Source of the DNA: Ralstonia sp. 25mfcol4.1
GTDB lineage: Bacteria; Pseudomonadota; Gammaproteobacteria; Burkholderiales; Burkholderiaceae
Direction: 5' to 3'
DNA length: 64,000 bases
Assembly (NCBI RefSeq): GCF_900104095.1
Contig: NZ_FNJO01000015.1
Location: forward strand, 95,945-159,944
Shown here one piece after another: positions 34,047 through 43,556 of this stretch; the stretch's first letter is position 1, and every line of letters starts with the position of its first letter. Under the pieces are notes generated by a model. It was not told where the DNA came from. It saw nothing but the letters and a program-made list of their open reading frames with translations, and made no database searches. The translations under genes and the position numbers were made by a program.

Positions 34047-36470
34047 TCAGCTCTGCGGGGCCCGACGCTTCGCGAACGCCTCGTCGTTGAACGACAGCGG
34101 CCGCGGCGTCACGGACTGGGGCGCCTGTTGCGGCACCGGCTGCGGCACCGGCTGCGGCTGCTGCGAACCCGGCTGACCAGGGGTCTGGTCCAGCGGCAGC
34201 GGACCCTGCTGCAGGGCGCCGCCGCGCGGATCCACGAACGGCGTGGTCGGCGCGTTGGCCGGCGGCAGCACCGGCGTCACCGCGTCATTCACGATCATGT
34301 TAGGTGACACGAAGCCTTGCTGCTGCGTGCGCATGTAGTCGTAGCGGTCCTGCGTCAGGCGGTCGGTGGCGGCCGTCGTGCGCATCACATACGGGCGCAG
34401 GAACACCAGCAGGTTGGTCTTGGCGCGGTTCTTGTTCTCGTAGCGGAACAACGAACCGATCCAGGGGATGTCGCCTAGCAGCGGCACCTTCTGCACGCCG
34501 TCGCCGTAGTTGTCCTCGATCAGGCCGCCCAGCACGATGATCTGGCCGTCGTCGACCAGCACGTTCGTCTCGATCGACCGGACGTTGGTGGTCGGGCCCG
34601 AGGTGTTGGCGAGCGTGCCCGCGACCACCGACGACGATTCCTGGTAGATCTGCATCTTGACCAGGCCGCCCTCGCTGATCTGCGGGCGCACGCGCAGCGT
34701 GATGCCGACGTCCTTGCGGTCGAAGGTCTGGAACGGCGTCACCGAGGCGCTGCTGCCGGTCTGCGCATAGGAGCCGGTCGTGATCGGAATGTTCTGGCCG
34801 ATCAGGATCTTGGCTTCTTCGTTCTCCAGCGTGATCAGGTTCGGCGTGGACAGCAGGTTCACGCTGCCATTGGTGCCCAGTGCCCGCAGCAGCGCGCCCA
34901 GGCCCAGGGCCTTGTTCACCACGCCCAGGTTCAGGCCGCCCGCCGTGGGCAGCAACTGCTGAATCGCCGCCAGGCCGGCGGTCTTGTTCTCGCCGTAGAG
35001 CACGCCGGCCGCCGTCAGGTTGACGATGTTCTGGCCGCCCGTGCCGAAGTTCGTGCCGGCAAAGCCGGTGACGCTGCCGCCGTTGTTGACCAGGCCCTGC
35101 CACTGGATGCCCAGTTCGCTGGCCTGGGTGGAGGTCACTTCGACGATCATCGATTCGATGTAGACCTGGGCACGGCGCGCGTCCAGATCCTCGATCACGC
35201 CGCGCAGATTGCGGTAGACCGGTTCGCTGGCCGTGATGATCAGCGAATTGGTTGACGGATCGGCCTGGATGATGCCGCCCGTGGTGGGCTGCTGGTTCAC
35301 GGCAAACGACGACGAGAACGCATTCGATCCGCCGCCCGAGCTGCCAAAGCCCGACGAGCCCGAACCGCTGCGGTTGTAGCCGCTGCTGCTGCCGCCGGTG
35401 TACTGGCCGCCCTGCGGCAGCGAGGTGGTCTGCGACGTGGCGCCCGTGGCGCCGGCGATGCCGCCGGCCTGCCCGCCCTGCGTCGAACTCGCGAAACTGC
35501 TATCCGCAGCGACGATGGCGCGCAGCGTGGCCGCCAGTTTCACCGCGTCGGCATTCTTCAGCGGTACCACCCAGATATTGCCGGGGCGGGCATAGGGCTG
35601 GTCGATCTTTTCGATCAGCTGGCGCGCCTGCTGCACGCGGGCCCGGCTGGTGGCGCGAATAATCAGCGAATTGCTACGTGGCTCGGCGACGACGGTCGTG
35701 CGCAGCGACGCATCGCCGGCTGCCGCCCCGCCGCCGGCACCGCCCGCCGCCGATGGGTCGAGCAGTTTCTGCAGCACCACGGCCGCATCGCTGGCCACGG
35801 CGTTCTTGAGCGGGACCAGTTCGACTTCGCCCGATGCCGGCGCATCCACGGCCGCGATGATGCGGGCCAGGCGGCGCAGGTTGTCGGCGTAGTCGGTAAT
35901 CACCAGCGTGTTGTTGGCCGGGTAGGCGGTGATGGTGTTGTTGGGCGCGATCATCGGCCGCAGCACCGGCACGAGGTTGTTGGCCGACTCGTAGTTCAGC
36001 CGGAACACCTGCGTCACCACCTGGTCACCGCGGCCGACGCCGGCGCCGATCACGGTAGGCGAGCCCTGCAGCTTGGCATCGGCCTCGGGCACCACCTTCG
36101 TGAAGCCGTTGGATTCCACCATCGCATAGCCCTGCATGCGCAGTACCGACCCCAGCGTTTCCAGCGCCTGGGCTCGCGACACCGGCTGCTCGGTCACCAG
36201 GTTCACGGTGCCCTTCACGCGCGGGTCGATCACGAAATTCCTGCCCGTGGCCTGGCCCACCGCCTTCACCACCGATTCGAGGTCGGCGTTGACGAAGTTC
36301 AACACCACCTGGTCACGGTTGCGCGGCGAGATGTCGTTGGGTTGCGGTACCTGTTGCTGCGGCTGCGCCCACGCCATCGCGGGAGACAGCAGCGACAGGG
36401 TGCACAGCAGCGCGGTGGCGCGGGCGCAGACGGTGCGGACGAGGTGGTGGTGTGCTTGCGTTGTCATCAT
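34047..36470 (-). CDS. gspD: Type II secretion outer-membrane secretin GspD
   Basis: An 807-residue secretin. The signal peptide (about 1-34, ending AWAQ) is followed by N0-N3 periplasmic domains beginning NFVNADLESVVKAVGQATGRNFVIDP. The C-terminal secretin barrel has VPLLGDIPWIGSLFRYENK near 670. An inserted Gly/Ser/Asn-rich loop (about 340-385) lies in the N3 region, longer than in many homologues. The tail is Pro/Gln-rich. No S-domain is obvious. It starts 25 bp after gspN. Confidence 0.95.
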   Translation of the reverse strand: MMTTQAHHHLVRTVCARATALLCTLSLLSPAMAWAQPQQQVPQPNDISPRNRDQVVLNFVNADLESVVKAVGQATGRNFVIDPRVKGTVNLVTEQPVSRAQALETLGSVLRMQGYAMVESNGFTKVVPEADAKLQGSPTVIGAGVGRGDQVVTQVFRLNYESANNLVPVLRPMIAPNNTITAYPANNTLVITDYADNLRRLARIIAAVDAPASGEVELVPLKNAVASDAAVVLQKLLDPSAAGGAGGGAAAGDASLRTTVVAEPRSNSLIIRATSRARVQQARQLIEKIDQPYARPGNIWVVPLKNADAVKLAATLRAIVAADSSFASSTQGGQAGGIAGATGATSQTTSLPQGGQYTGGSSSGYNRSGSGSSGFGSSGGGSNAFSSSFAVNQQPTTGGIIQADPSTNSLIITASEPVYRNLRGVIEDLDARRAQVYIESMIVEVTSTQASELGIQWQGLVNNGGSVTGFAGTNFGTGGQNIVNLTAAGVLYGENKTAGLAAIQQLLPTAGGLNLGVVNKALGLGALLRALGTNGSVNLLSTPNLITLENEEAKILIGQNIPITTGSYAQTGSSASVTPFQTFDRKDVGITLRVRPQISEGGLVKMQIYQESSSVVAGTLANTSGPTTNVRSIETNVLVDDGQIIVLGGLIEDNYGDGVQKVPLLGDIPWIGSLFRYENKNRAKTNLLVFLRPYVMRTTAATDRLTQDRYDYMRTQQQGFVSPNMIVNDAVTPVLPPANAPTTPFVDPRGGALQQGPLPLDQTPGQPGSQQPQPVPQPVPQQAPQSVTPRPLSFNDEAFAKRRAPQS

Positions 36471-36495
36471 CGGTTTCAGGCCAGGGCTTCGGCTA

Positions 36496-37302
36496 TCAGA
36501 AGCGCAGCCGTGTCACGTTGTTTTCCGTTCGTCCCAGCAGGCTCAACAGGCCCGCCAGCTGGGTGGCCGCCTCGGGGTCGGCATGGGCCGTACCTTCGAA
36601 GCGGGACTGCCGGCCGAGCGTGCCGCTGCCCTCCAGGTGCAGCGGTCCGGCCGTGGTCTTCAATTGCAGGCGGCCGTCGGCGCCGGCCAGGTCGACGTCC
36701 GCGCGATAGCTGCCCAGCGGGCGCAGGCGGCTCACCGCCGCCGACATCTGATCCAGTTGCAAGGTCAGATGCCCGAATGTCTGGTTGCCGGCAAACTTGC
36801 CCTGCAGCGCCGTCCAGTCGATCCGCATCGTGCCGTCCGGCCGAAGCGTGTTGAACGGGGCGCCGATGCCTTCCAGCAGCGACGCCGGCAGGCGGATGCC
36901 GCCCGACTGCACGCTCCAGCCGGTGGGCGTCACCGCCACCGTTACCGGCGCGGCCATCGTCATGTCCTGTTCCAGCACCAGGCGCAATGTGCCCGTCAGC
37001 AATGGCCAGAACGCCACGCGCCAGGTCAGCCGTCCCGGCAGCACGGTCGATGTCTGGCTGCCCGTGCCGGCCGACAGCGCCAACGTGGCGCTGCCATGCC
37101 ACAGCGTGCCCGACGCATCGGCCAGCAGCACGCGGCGTCCGCTTTCCGTGGCGATGCGTTCGGCCATCCACGTGGCAGGCAGCGAAGCCGTCACCGTCAC
37201 TACCACGGTTGCCGCGCCCAGCAGCGCCCAGCGCAGCCATTGCCAGCCGCGCGACGCGCGGGCGCGCCGGCGGGGCAGGCGCAGGGCCTCGAGCCGCGCC
37301 AT
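36496..37302 (-). CDS. gspN: Type II secretion protein GspN
   Basis: A 268-residue protein with one N-terminal membrane helix (about 22-42) and a periplasmic domain. SGTLWHGSATL and later LEGSGTLGRQSRFEG are typical of GspN, an accessory component absent from some systems and of unclear function. Its ATG overlaps the gspM stop by 4 bp. Confidence 0.88.
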   Translation of the reverse strand: MARLEALRLPRRRARASRGWQWLRWALLGAATVVVTVTASLPATWMAERIATESGRRVLLADASGTLWHGSATLALSAGTGSQTSTVLPGRLTWRVAFWPLLTGTLRLVLEQDMTMAAPVTVAVTPTGWSVQSGGIRLPASLLEGIGAPFNTLRPDGTMRIDWTALQGKFAGNQTFGHLTLQLDQMSAAVSRLRPLGSYRADVDLAGADGRLQLKTTAGPLHLEGSGTLGRQSRFEGTAHADPEAATQLAGLLSLLGRTENNVTRLRF

Positions 37303-37904
37303 CAGTTGCGGCCACCGGCACCGGGGCCTTGCAGCGTTGCCGTGACATTGACCAGCGCCGTGGCGCCGACATAGCTGATGCGGGCGTCCGTGACCTTGAG
37401 CCGCTGCTGGGCACGCACATCCTGCAGCCAGCTGGCCACCGAGCCGAAGGCCACCTTGTCCAGCTGGACCTGCACGGCGTTGTCGCCAGTGGCCGCCAGT
37501 CGCGTGGCTTTCAGGCCGTGCTGGCCGAGGTTGTCCTGCAGCGCCTGGGTCAGCGCATCGCCGCGCAGCGACGGCGCCGGGCTGGCTTGCAGCCCCCGCG
37601 CTTCCTGCGCCAGCGTTTCCATTTCGGCCAGGTCGGCGCGCTGCGCCGGCAGGTTGCGCATCAGGCGGTCGCGGCCGGTCGCGGCCGGCTCCCACAGCAC
37701 CAGGTAGCCGAACACCAGCACCAGCACCACCGCGCCACCGCCCAGGATGGCCTGCTCGCGCGGATTGCGGGCGTTCCAGAAAGTGTCGAAGCGTTCGCGC
37801 CACGCGTCGGGCACGCGCGGGCGCAGCCTGCCAAGTCGGCCGGCGGACGTACCCGTTGCGGCGGTGCCGGCGGCGGGGCGATTGGCGGATTTACCGAACT
37901 TCAT
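37302..37904 (-). CDS. gspM: Type II secretion protein GspM
   Basis: A 200-residue inner-membrane protein: a cytoplasmic N-terminus (about 1-50), the helix AILGGGAVVLVLVFGYLVLW, and a periplasmic ferredoxin-like domain. RDRLMRNLPAQRADLAEMETLAQEA resembles the coiled segment seen after the helix in GspM. It assembles with GspL. Its ATG overlaps the gspL stop (ATGA), showing tight coupling. Confidence 0.88.
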   Translation of the reverse strand: MKFGKSANRPAAGTAATGTSAGRLGRLRPRVPDAWRERFDTFWNARNPREQAILGGGAVVLVLVFGYLVLWEPAATGRDRLMRNLPAQRADLAEMETLAQEARGLQASPAPSLRGDALTQALQDNLGQHGLKATRLAATGDNAVQVQLDKVAFGSVASWLQDVRAQQRLKVTDARISYVGATALVNVTATLQGPGAGGRN

Positions 37905-39457
37905 GCGCCGGCCCTGCCTTGCGCCGGGCTGTCGGCGCGCGCGTCGCTCTTGATCGTCCAGCGCGAGCCGGGCGCGGTCGGCGTGCCGCCCGCCCGCACG
38001 GCGGCGTCCGGCGGCGTCTTGTCTTCTTCCATCTGCAGGCCTGCTTGCCGCGCCGCGGTGCGCAGCGCATTGGTATTGGTGCCCGGCTTGAGCGTGACGT
38101 AGAGCGCGCCGGCGCGATAGTCGAGCTGCAGCAGCGCATCGGGCGGCAGGTCGTGGGCGGCGCGGGCGAAGCCATCGGCCAGCGGCAGGAAATCGCTGGG
38201 TGTACTGCGGCCGCTGGCCGTGCGCAGCTGTTCCATCTGGCGGCGCATCAGCAGCGGCGGCTCGGCCACCGGCGGCACGTTCGGAAAAGCGGTATGGAGG
38301 ATATCGATCTGGGCGGCATCAATGCGTTTCGACTCCTGACGCAGCATCAGCCATTGGGCGTTCATGCCGATGATCTGCACCAGTGCCAGCCCCACGGCCA
38401 GCGCCACCGGCAGGCGCCAGGCCAGCACGTTCCAGCGGTCCATCCGGCCCTGGGCGAACTCGAACTGCGCCAGGTCGATCTGCGGATCGCGCAGGCAGGC
38501 TTCGGCGCCCGCCAGCCAGATGCGCCAGTTTTCGGAAATCCGCGATGCACGTGCGACCGGCCGCTGCGTACGCAGCGCGGGGACCGGAGCGTGGGCCAGC
38601 GCGGCGGGGTCGCCATGCCATGCGCCGGCCGGGGCCAGCACCTGCCAGGCGGCCAGGGCCTGGTCATTGAGCAACAGGCCGTAACCATCGTAAGGGCCGG
38701 TCCGGACCGTCAGCTGCCAGAGTCGGGCCGTGTCGGCGGCGGCCGGCGGCGGCGCGGCGGCGTCCAGCAGCGAGGCCGACTGGGCCAGCGCCGATGTCGC
38801 GGCTTCCACCACCAGCGTGGCCGGCTGGGCCGATTCATCGGCAGTGCTGGGTGCCACGGGGACGGACGGCTGCGGCGCGGGGGCGGGCGCGGCGTCCCCG
38901 GCCAGCACCGGTGCCGGGACATCGACCGCATCGGCGGGCGTCGGCGCCGGCGCGGTGCCTTCTTCCAGTGGCAGGCACAGCTGGGCCGGCAGCACGTTGC
39001 GCCGGCGGTGCTTGTGTTCGGTGAACTGGTCGAGCGCGGCGCGCAGCCACGCGCGGTCGGTAACCATCAGCAGGCGACGGCGCGGGCCGCGTGCCGGGGC
39101 GGCCGGATCGAGTGCGGGGCCCAGTGCGATATGGCACGGCGCGGCGTCCGTGGCCAGCATGTCTTCCACCAGGTTCGGCAGGGCCAGCCGCAGTCGGGCC
39201 GGCGGCAGCGGCGGCACCATGGCTGCCGTGAGCAGCACATCGCTGGCGGCCAGAATCAGGACCAGGCGATCCGCCGCCGGCATTTCCGCCGCCAGGGCGT
39301 GGCCTTCGCGCAACAGCTCGGGCATCGGCGACAGGCCGCCGGCGCGGCTTTTTTCCGCGGATGCCCGTACCAGCGCAAAAGGCATCGCGCCAAACTGCCA
39401 CGGTTGCGGCTGGTCATGCGGCCGGTGCGGCAGGCGGACGTAGAGCGTGGTACTCAA
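37901..39457 (-). CDS. gspL: Type II secretion protein GspL
   Basis: A 518-residue assembly protein. The cytoplasmic actin-like domain includes LILAASDVLLTAAMVPPLPPARLRLALPNLVEDML. A Pro/Ala-rich stretch follows, then a membrane helix near 345-365 (VALAVGLALVQIIGM) and a periplasmic ferredoxin-like end. GspL recruits GspE. The start is uncertain: TTG at 39457 gives the natural MSTTLYVRLPHRP beginning with a GGGA upstream, while the frame stays open to 39574 with unlikely residues. A 276-bp gap separates it from gspK, larger than any other gap in the run. Confidence 0.85.
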   Translation of the reverse strand: MSTTLYVRLPHRPHDQPQPWQFGAMPFALVRASAEKSRAGGLSPMPELLREGHALAAEMPAADRLVLILAASDVLLTAAMVPPLPPARLRLALPNLVEDMLATDAAPCHIALGPALDPAAPARGPRRRLLMVTDRAWLRAALDQFTEHKHRRRNVLPAQLCLPLEEGTAPAPTPADAVDVPAPVLAGDAAPAPAPQPSVPVAPSTADESAQPATLVVEAATSALAQSASLLDAAAPPPAAADTARLWQLTVRTGPYDGYGLLLNDQALAAWQVLAPAGAWHGDPAALAHAPVPALRTQRPVARASRISENWRIWLAGAEACLRDPQIDLAQFEFAQGRMDRWNVLAWRLPVALAVGLALVQIIGMNAQWLMLRQESKRIDAAQIDILHTAFPNVPPVAEPPLLMRRQMEQLRTASGRSTPSDFLPLADGFARAAHDLPPDALLQLDYRAGALYVTLKPGTNTNALRTAARQAGLQMEEDKTPPDAAVRAGGTPTAPGSRWTIKSDARADSPAQGRAGA

Positions 39458-39733
39458 GATTTCCCTGTTGTCTGTGGCGAAGATGCGCTGGAGACGCGTG
39501 GCTGGCCGATCAGCCGCCCGTTGGCGCCCCGCCGCCATGCGCCGGGGCAGGCTGGGGCGGACTGGCGGGCACAATCTCTGGCCCGGCGGCAGTTCGCTGC
39601 ACCGGACCCGGCTCGGCGCAGCAGCATACCTTGCCTGTGTGACTTACGCGCGTCAATAGTGGTCGGACTGATTCTGCAGAACGATGATTCCTACACGCAT
39701 CCGGGCAAAAACGGCTTGCGGCACGGCCCTGTT

Positions 39734-40750
39734 TCAGCGTTGCTCGGGCATGGCGTCGGCGTCGCGGACCCAGATGATGCGGGTGGTATTGCCACTGCCC
39801 AGCACGTCGGCCCGGAACACCAGCGACACCTTCAGCCGGCGCGCGCGCTCGTGCCGGACCAGGCCGTAGATCAGGAAATAGTGGGTGCGCACGTCGACCA
39901 CGTCGCCCGGGTTGACCGCCTGCGGGGCGATGCCCTGCAGCTGGGACGTCACGTCGCCGGTGTTGTTGAAGTAGCTGCGGTCGCGCTGGCGCACCAGCTC
40001 GCGTGCCCGGTCGAGCGGCAACTTGTCGATCACGGCGGACAGGACTTCGGCTTCGGCGGTGTTGGCGTTGACCTTGGTACGCTCGGGCAACACCGTGACG
40101 AACGGTTCGAGCACCGCCACCATCGCCGGCGTATAGCCGGGCACCGCCAGCAGGTCTTCCACGCTGTCGGGCGGACGCGGCGCGGGCTGGCCGTTTGCCG
40201 AAACGCCCCGGGCCGCCCGCAGGAAATACTGCGCCGTCGGCTCGGCCAGGCCGGCGTTCATGCCCAGCGTTTGAAGCAGCCGTCTGAAGGCCAGCAGCGA
40301 CGGCTGATCGATATTGGCCACGCGACCGGTGCCGTCGGCTTGCCAGATATAGAGGTTGGTCAGATTGAAGCGCGCCTGCGCGTCGAGGATGCGGCCGGAC
40401 ACGAACGACGTCTCGCCGCCTTCGGACGTGCTGACGCCCGCGCCCAGGAAGTCGGACAGCCGGGTTTCGGCCACGGGCACCGACCACGGTTCACCCAGGT
40501 AGTCCACCTGCGAGCGGCGCTGGTCGTCGCGCAGGATCAGGCGCGACCAGTCCACCGCCGCCCGTTCGATCCAGGCAGCCTGGGCCACCAGCCGCTGGTT
40601 CTCGATCGAGCGGATCTGCACCTGCTGGCGCCACAACATGCCGGACACCACGACCACGGCCAGCGTCACCATCAGCAGGGCCGTCACCACGGCGGCGCCT
40701 TGCTGGCGGCGGGGGCGCATGCGCGAGGGGGGGAAGGACGCGTGTGTCAT
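39734..40750 (-). CDS. gspK: Type II secretion minor pseudopilin GspK
   Basis: A 338-residue tip pseudopilin. The basic N-terminus and prepilin-like site Q-Q-G-A-A precede the hydrophobic helix VVTALLMVTLAVVVVSGMLW. The large insert domain has NLTNLYIWQ, and ALLAVPGYTPAMVAVLEPFVTVLP carries the helix-hairpin-helix-like part typical of GspK. It lacks the usual +5 Glu, as GspK proteins do. ATG 40750 overlaps the gspJ TGA by one base. Confidence 0.92.
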   Translation of the reverse strand: MTHASFPPSRMRPRRQQGAAVVTALLMVTLAVVVVSGMLWRQQVQIRSIENQRLVAQAAWIERAAVDWSRLILRDDQRRSQVDYLGEPWSVPVAETRLSDFLGAGVSTSEGGETSFVSGRILDAQARFNLTNLYIWQADGTGRVANIDQPSLLAFRRLLQTLGMNAGLAEPTAQYFLRAARGVSANGQPAPRPPDSVEDLLAVPGYTPAMVAVLEPFVTVLPERTKVNANTAEAEVLSAVIDKLPLDRARELVRQRDRSYFNNTGDVTSQLQGIAPQAVNPGDVVDVRTHYFLIYGLVRHERARRLKVSLVFRADVLGSGNTTRIIWVRDADAMPEQR

Positions 40751-41493
40751 CACATCCCCGTCATGCAGATTTTCTGGAACTGCCGCGTGGCATCGCCATC
40801 GCCCATGCGCGCAAACACGTTCAGTTCGACGGCACGCACCGCCACGCTGTTCGAGATCGTGCCGATGCCGGCCTGGGCATCGCTGGCGCCGGTGGCGGCC
40901 GCTGTGGCCGCTGCCGCGGCCTCGGCCGCATTGGCTACGGCGCTGCCTTGCATCAACGCGGTGCGTACGCGGCCGGTATCGATCAGCCAGCCTGCCGGTT
41001 CGACCCAGGCACGCGCCGACAGCTGGTCGGCGTCGCCAAGCAGGCGGCGAATCTGCAGGCCTGCGCTGCCCGGCTGGCGCAGCGCCATCAGCGCGCCCTG
41101 CACGTCGTTGCGGGAATAGGCCGCGCGGCTGGCCGCGCGCACGACGGTATTGCCGTCGAGCCGGTAGGCCACCACCTGCCAGGACGGCGGCAGGCCTTCG
41201 TCGCGGCGGTCACGCACCAGCAGCAGCTGGTTGGCGCCAATCTCGACGGGGCTGGCCTGCAGTTGGGCCGGTTGGGCCAGGTGCTCGCAATCGGACTGGA
41301 ACTGGCCGTAAAGCACCTTCAGGGCATCGAGCCGGGCGTCGTGGTCGGTCAGCCGCTCGCGGCTGCGGGTCAGGGAATCGAGCGCGCGCCAGCCGATGAC
41401 GGCCATGACTGCCAGCAGCGTGACGGCGACCAGCATCTCCAGCAGCGTGAATCCGCGCCGGGCACCGGACCGGATACGGCGCTCAGAGAACAT
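40750..41493 (-). CDS. gspJ: Type II secretion minor pseudopilin GspJ
   Basis: A 247-residue pseudopilin with a prepilin leader ending R-R-G and the helix FTLLEMLVAVTLLAVMAVIGWRAL, including Glu at +5. The globular domain has LDALKVLYGQFQSDCEHL and a C-terminal segment. It joins GspI and GspK at the pseudopilus tip. ATG 41493 is chosen to give a short leader; ATG 41505 would lengthen it by four residues. Confidence 0.9.
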   Translation of the reverse strand: MFSERRIRSGARRGFTLLEMLVAVTLLAVMAVIGWRALDSLTRSRERLTDHDARLDALKVLYGQFQSDCEHLAQPAQLQASPVEIGANQLLLVRDRRDEGLPPSWQVVAYRLDGNTVVRAASRAAYSRNDVQGALMALRQPGSAGLQIRRLLGDADQLSARAWVEPAGWLIDTGRVRTALMQGSAVANAAEAAAAATAAATGASDAQAGIGTISNSVAVRAVELNVFARMGDGDATRQFQKICMTGM

Positions 41494-41890
41494 TGCGGGT
41501 TTCATTGGGCGCCAGCGTGACCAGCCACGCAAGCCGCACGGACTTGTTGCCGGCGGATGGATAAACGGCGATTTCCACGCGACGGAACGACGGATTGGGC
41601 GTGCCCGAGACCGTTTCCTCGCACCACAATGCCACGCCGCCCTGGGGGCAGTCGTAGCCGCGCGTGCCGGGTTCGGGCCAGGTCTTGGACAGCCGCAGCG
41701 AGGCCAGGTGGTTTTCGGCGCTGAACTCGGCCAGCATGCGTTGCTGCAGCGACGCGCTGGACTCGACCATCGATCCCATCGCGCGCATGGCGGCGGTGAG
41801 GGCCACGGCCAGGATGGTCAGCGCGACCAGGACTTCGATCAGCGTGAATCCCCGGGCCGCGGCGCGGGTCGGGAAGGGCGGGCGGATCAT
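41483..41890 (-). CDS. gspI: Type II secretion minor pseudopilin GspI
   Basis: A 135-residue pseudopilin. The leader ends A-R-G and is followed by FTLIEVLVALTILAVALTAAMRAM. The C-terminal half contains AENHLASLRLSKTWPEPGT, a GspI feature. ATG 41890 overlaps the gspH TGA by 4 bp and its own stop overlaps the gspJ start. Confidence 0.92.
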   Translation of the reverse strand: MIRPPFPTRAAARGFTLIEVLVALTILAVALTAAMRAMGSMVESSASLQQRMLAEFSAENHLASLRLSKTWPEPGTRGYDCPQGGVALWCEETVSGTPNPSFRRVEIAVYPSAGNKSVRLAWLVTLAPNETRNVL

Positions 41891-42399
41891 TGCGTCACCG
41901 TCGCCACGTAGCGGCCACTGCCGTCGCCGGTCACGTCCACGCGGATCTCGCCGCGCGTCAGGACCAGCCGCTGCGGTTCGTCGATCGGCTCGCGGCCGAA
42001 GATCAGCCGTATCGACCCGGTGCCCAGCTGGCGGCCGCCCTGCACGACGACCGCGCCATCCAGCGGCACGCGCCAGCGTCCCGGTGCAAAGACGTCGGTG
42101 CGCATGGGAACCCAGCCCTGCGGCGTGGATTCAAGAAAACGCCATCCCGAAGCGTCGCCTTCCCAGGCCAGCGGCCGGGCGCCGAGCTGGGCATCTTCCT
42201 GGGCCAGTTCGAACAGGCGGGCGATGCGCTGGCCATCGTCGAGTACGCGGCCGCGATCATTGGGGGTGGCGTTGACCGCCACGAGGGAGATGACGATGCC
42301 GGCGATCACCATGACCACCAGCAGTTCGAGCAGCGTGAAGCCGTGCAGCCGGCGGCGCTGGAGTAGGGCGGCCTGGCCGCGCGGCGTCGCCGGAGTCAT
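41887..42399 (-). CDS. gspH: Type II secretion minor pseudopilin GspH
   Basis: A 170-residue pseudopilin with leader site H-G and FTLLELLVVMVIAGIVISLVAVNA. The globular part has RIARLFELAQEDAQLGARPLAWE and GWRFLEST, standard for GspH. It starts 18 bp after gspG. Confidence 0.92.
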   Translation of the reverse strand: MTPATPRGQAALLQRRRLHGFTLLELLVVMVIAGIVISLVAVNATPNDRGRVLDDGQRIARLFELAQEDAQLGARPLAWEGDASGWRFLESTPQGWVPMRTDVFAPGRWRVPLDGAVVVQGGRQLGTGSIRLIFGREPIDEPQRLVLTRGEIRVDVTGDGSGRYVATVTQ

Positions 42400-42417
42400 G
42401 AAGGGCAGGGGACGGGC

Positions 42418-42885
42418 TTATTCCCAGTTGCCGATGTCGGCGTCGTTGCCGCTGCCGCCAGCCTGGCCGTCGGCGGCAAAGCTGAACACGTCGATCTCGC
42501 CGCGCACGCCCGGGTTCAGGTACTGGTACGGATGACCCCAGGGGTCCTTGGGCAGCTTTTCCAGGTAGCCGCCGCCCTTCCAGTTATTGGGGATCGGTTC
42601 GGTCGTCGGCTTGTTGACCAGTGCCGCCAGGCCTTGCTCGGTGGTCGGATAGCGGCCGTTGTCCAGGCGATAGAGCTTGAGCGCCTGCATGATCGACGAG
42701 ATGTCCTGGCGCGCGGCGACGATACGGGCCTCGTCCGGGCGGCTCATGATCTTGGGCACCACCAGCGCCGCCAGCACGCCCAGAATCACGATCACCACCA
42801 TGATCTCGATCAGGGTGAAGCCGCGGGCGAGGCGGCGACGAAGTTGCGTCCGGAGGGCGGCAGTCTGGGTGACGGTTCTGCGCAT
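42418..42885 (-). CDS. gspG: Type II secretion major pseudopilin GspG
   Basis: A 155-residue major pseudopilin. The leader ends A-R-G, followed by FTLIEIMVVIVILGVLAALVVPKI with Glu at +5. RYPTTEQGLAALV, GGYLEKLPKDPWGHPYQYLNPG and FSFAADGQAGGSGNDADIGNWE form the calcium-binding C-terminal loop. It is the first gene of the leftward gsp run, so its promoter must lie in 42886-43047, shared with divergent nsrR. A -10-like TATACT is seen on the minus strand at 42922-42927. Confidence 0.95.
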   Translation of the reverse strand: MRRTVTQTAALRTQLRRRLARGFTLIEIMVVIVILGVLAALVVPKIMSRPDEARIVAARQDISSIMQALKLYRLDNGRYPTTEQGLAALVNKPTTEPIPNNWKGGGYLEKLPKDPWGHPYQYLNPGVRGEIDVFSFAADGQAGGSGNDADIGNWE

Positions 42886-43006
42886 CGGTTGTGTGCCTTG
42901 TTGGTCGAGGTATGGTCGGAGAGTATAACCCCCGCCAGATGACCGTTTGGTGTGCTGCCGGGGTATCAGATCCGCATAAATGTACCAATGTGCAACTGCA
43001 ATAAAA

Positions 43007-43029
43007 ATCTTGCATTCAGGATGCACGTT
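43007..43029 (+). promoter_or_regulatory. Probable NsrR autoregulatory operator
   Basis: An imperfect 11-1-11 element has TGCATT on the left and ATGCA on the right around a central A. It ends 18 bp before the nsrR ATG. It keeps the core but not the outer bases of the NsrR consensus, and fits weak autoregulation. Confidence 0.5.
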
Positions 43030-43047
43030 ATCTATGATTCCGTCACG

Positions 43048-43503
43048 ATGCAACTGACCCGATTCTCAGACTATGCCTTGCGCCTGCTGATGTATGTATC
43101 ACGCGGCGACGGCACCCGTCCGATCACGATCGCCGAAGTCGGCCAGCAGTTCGACATCTCGCACAATCACCTCGTGAAGGTGGCGGCGCGGCTGTCGAAG
43201 CTGGGCTGGATCTCGGCCACGCGTGGGCGGCATGGCGGGCTGCAGCTGGGCCCGGGTGCGGAGAAGCTGTCGATCGGCACGGTCCTGCGCGAGCTGGAAG
43301 GGCAAAAGTCGGTGATCGACTGCGCCGACCCGCCGTGCGCGCTGAACGGCAATTGCCGGCTGAAGCGTGCGCTGGACCAGGCCGAAGAGGCGTTCTACCA
43401 GGCGCTTGACGGCGTTACGCTGGCCGAAGTTTCCGGCAACAGCCGGACGGCCGAGTCGATCATCAGTCTGCATCGCGATTTCCTGAGCCGGCGCGCGGCC
43501 TGA
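43048..43503 (+). CDS. nsrR: Rrf2-family NO-sensing repressor NsrR
   Basis: A 151-residue Rrf2 transcription factor. The winged-helix N-terminus is MQLTRFSDYALRLLMYV, with recognition region ISHNHLVKVAARLSKLGWI. The three cluster-binding cysteines lie in DCADPPCALNGNCRLK (about 92-105), the NsrR spacing for an NO-sensitive Fe-S cluster. NO destroys the cluster and releases the promoter. hmp, its classical target, follows immediately. The start at 43048 matches the family; upstream in-frame ATGs are not conserved. Confidence 0.9.
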   Translation: MQLTRFSDYALRLLMYVSRGDGTRPITIAEVGQQFDISHNHLVKVAARLSKLGWISATRGRHGGLQLGPGAEKLSIGTVLRELEGQKSVIDCADPPCALNGNCRLKRALDQAEEAFYQALDGVTLAEVSGNSRTAESIISLHRDFLSRRAA

Positions 43504-43556
43504 GGCAGCGGGCGAGACCCCTGCCACAGTCTGACGCCGGCTTTATCGTGGGTAAA

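Noticed and set aside
37856..41119. 1087-residue plus-strand open frame opposite gspJKL
   Set aside because: Same cause: a GC-driven antisense frame over recognised pseudopilin and GspL genes.
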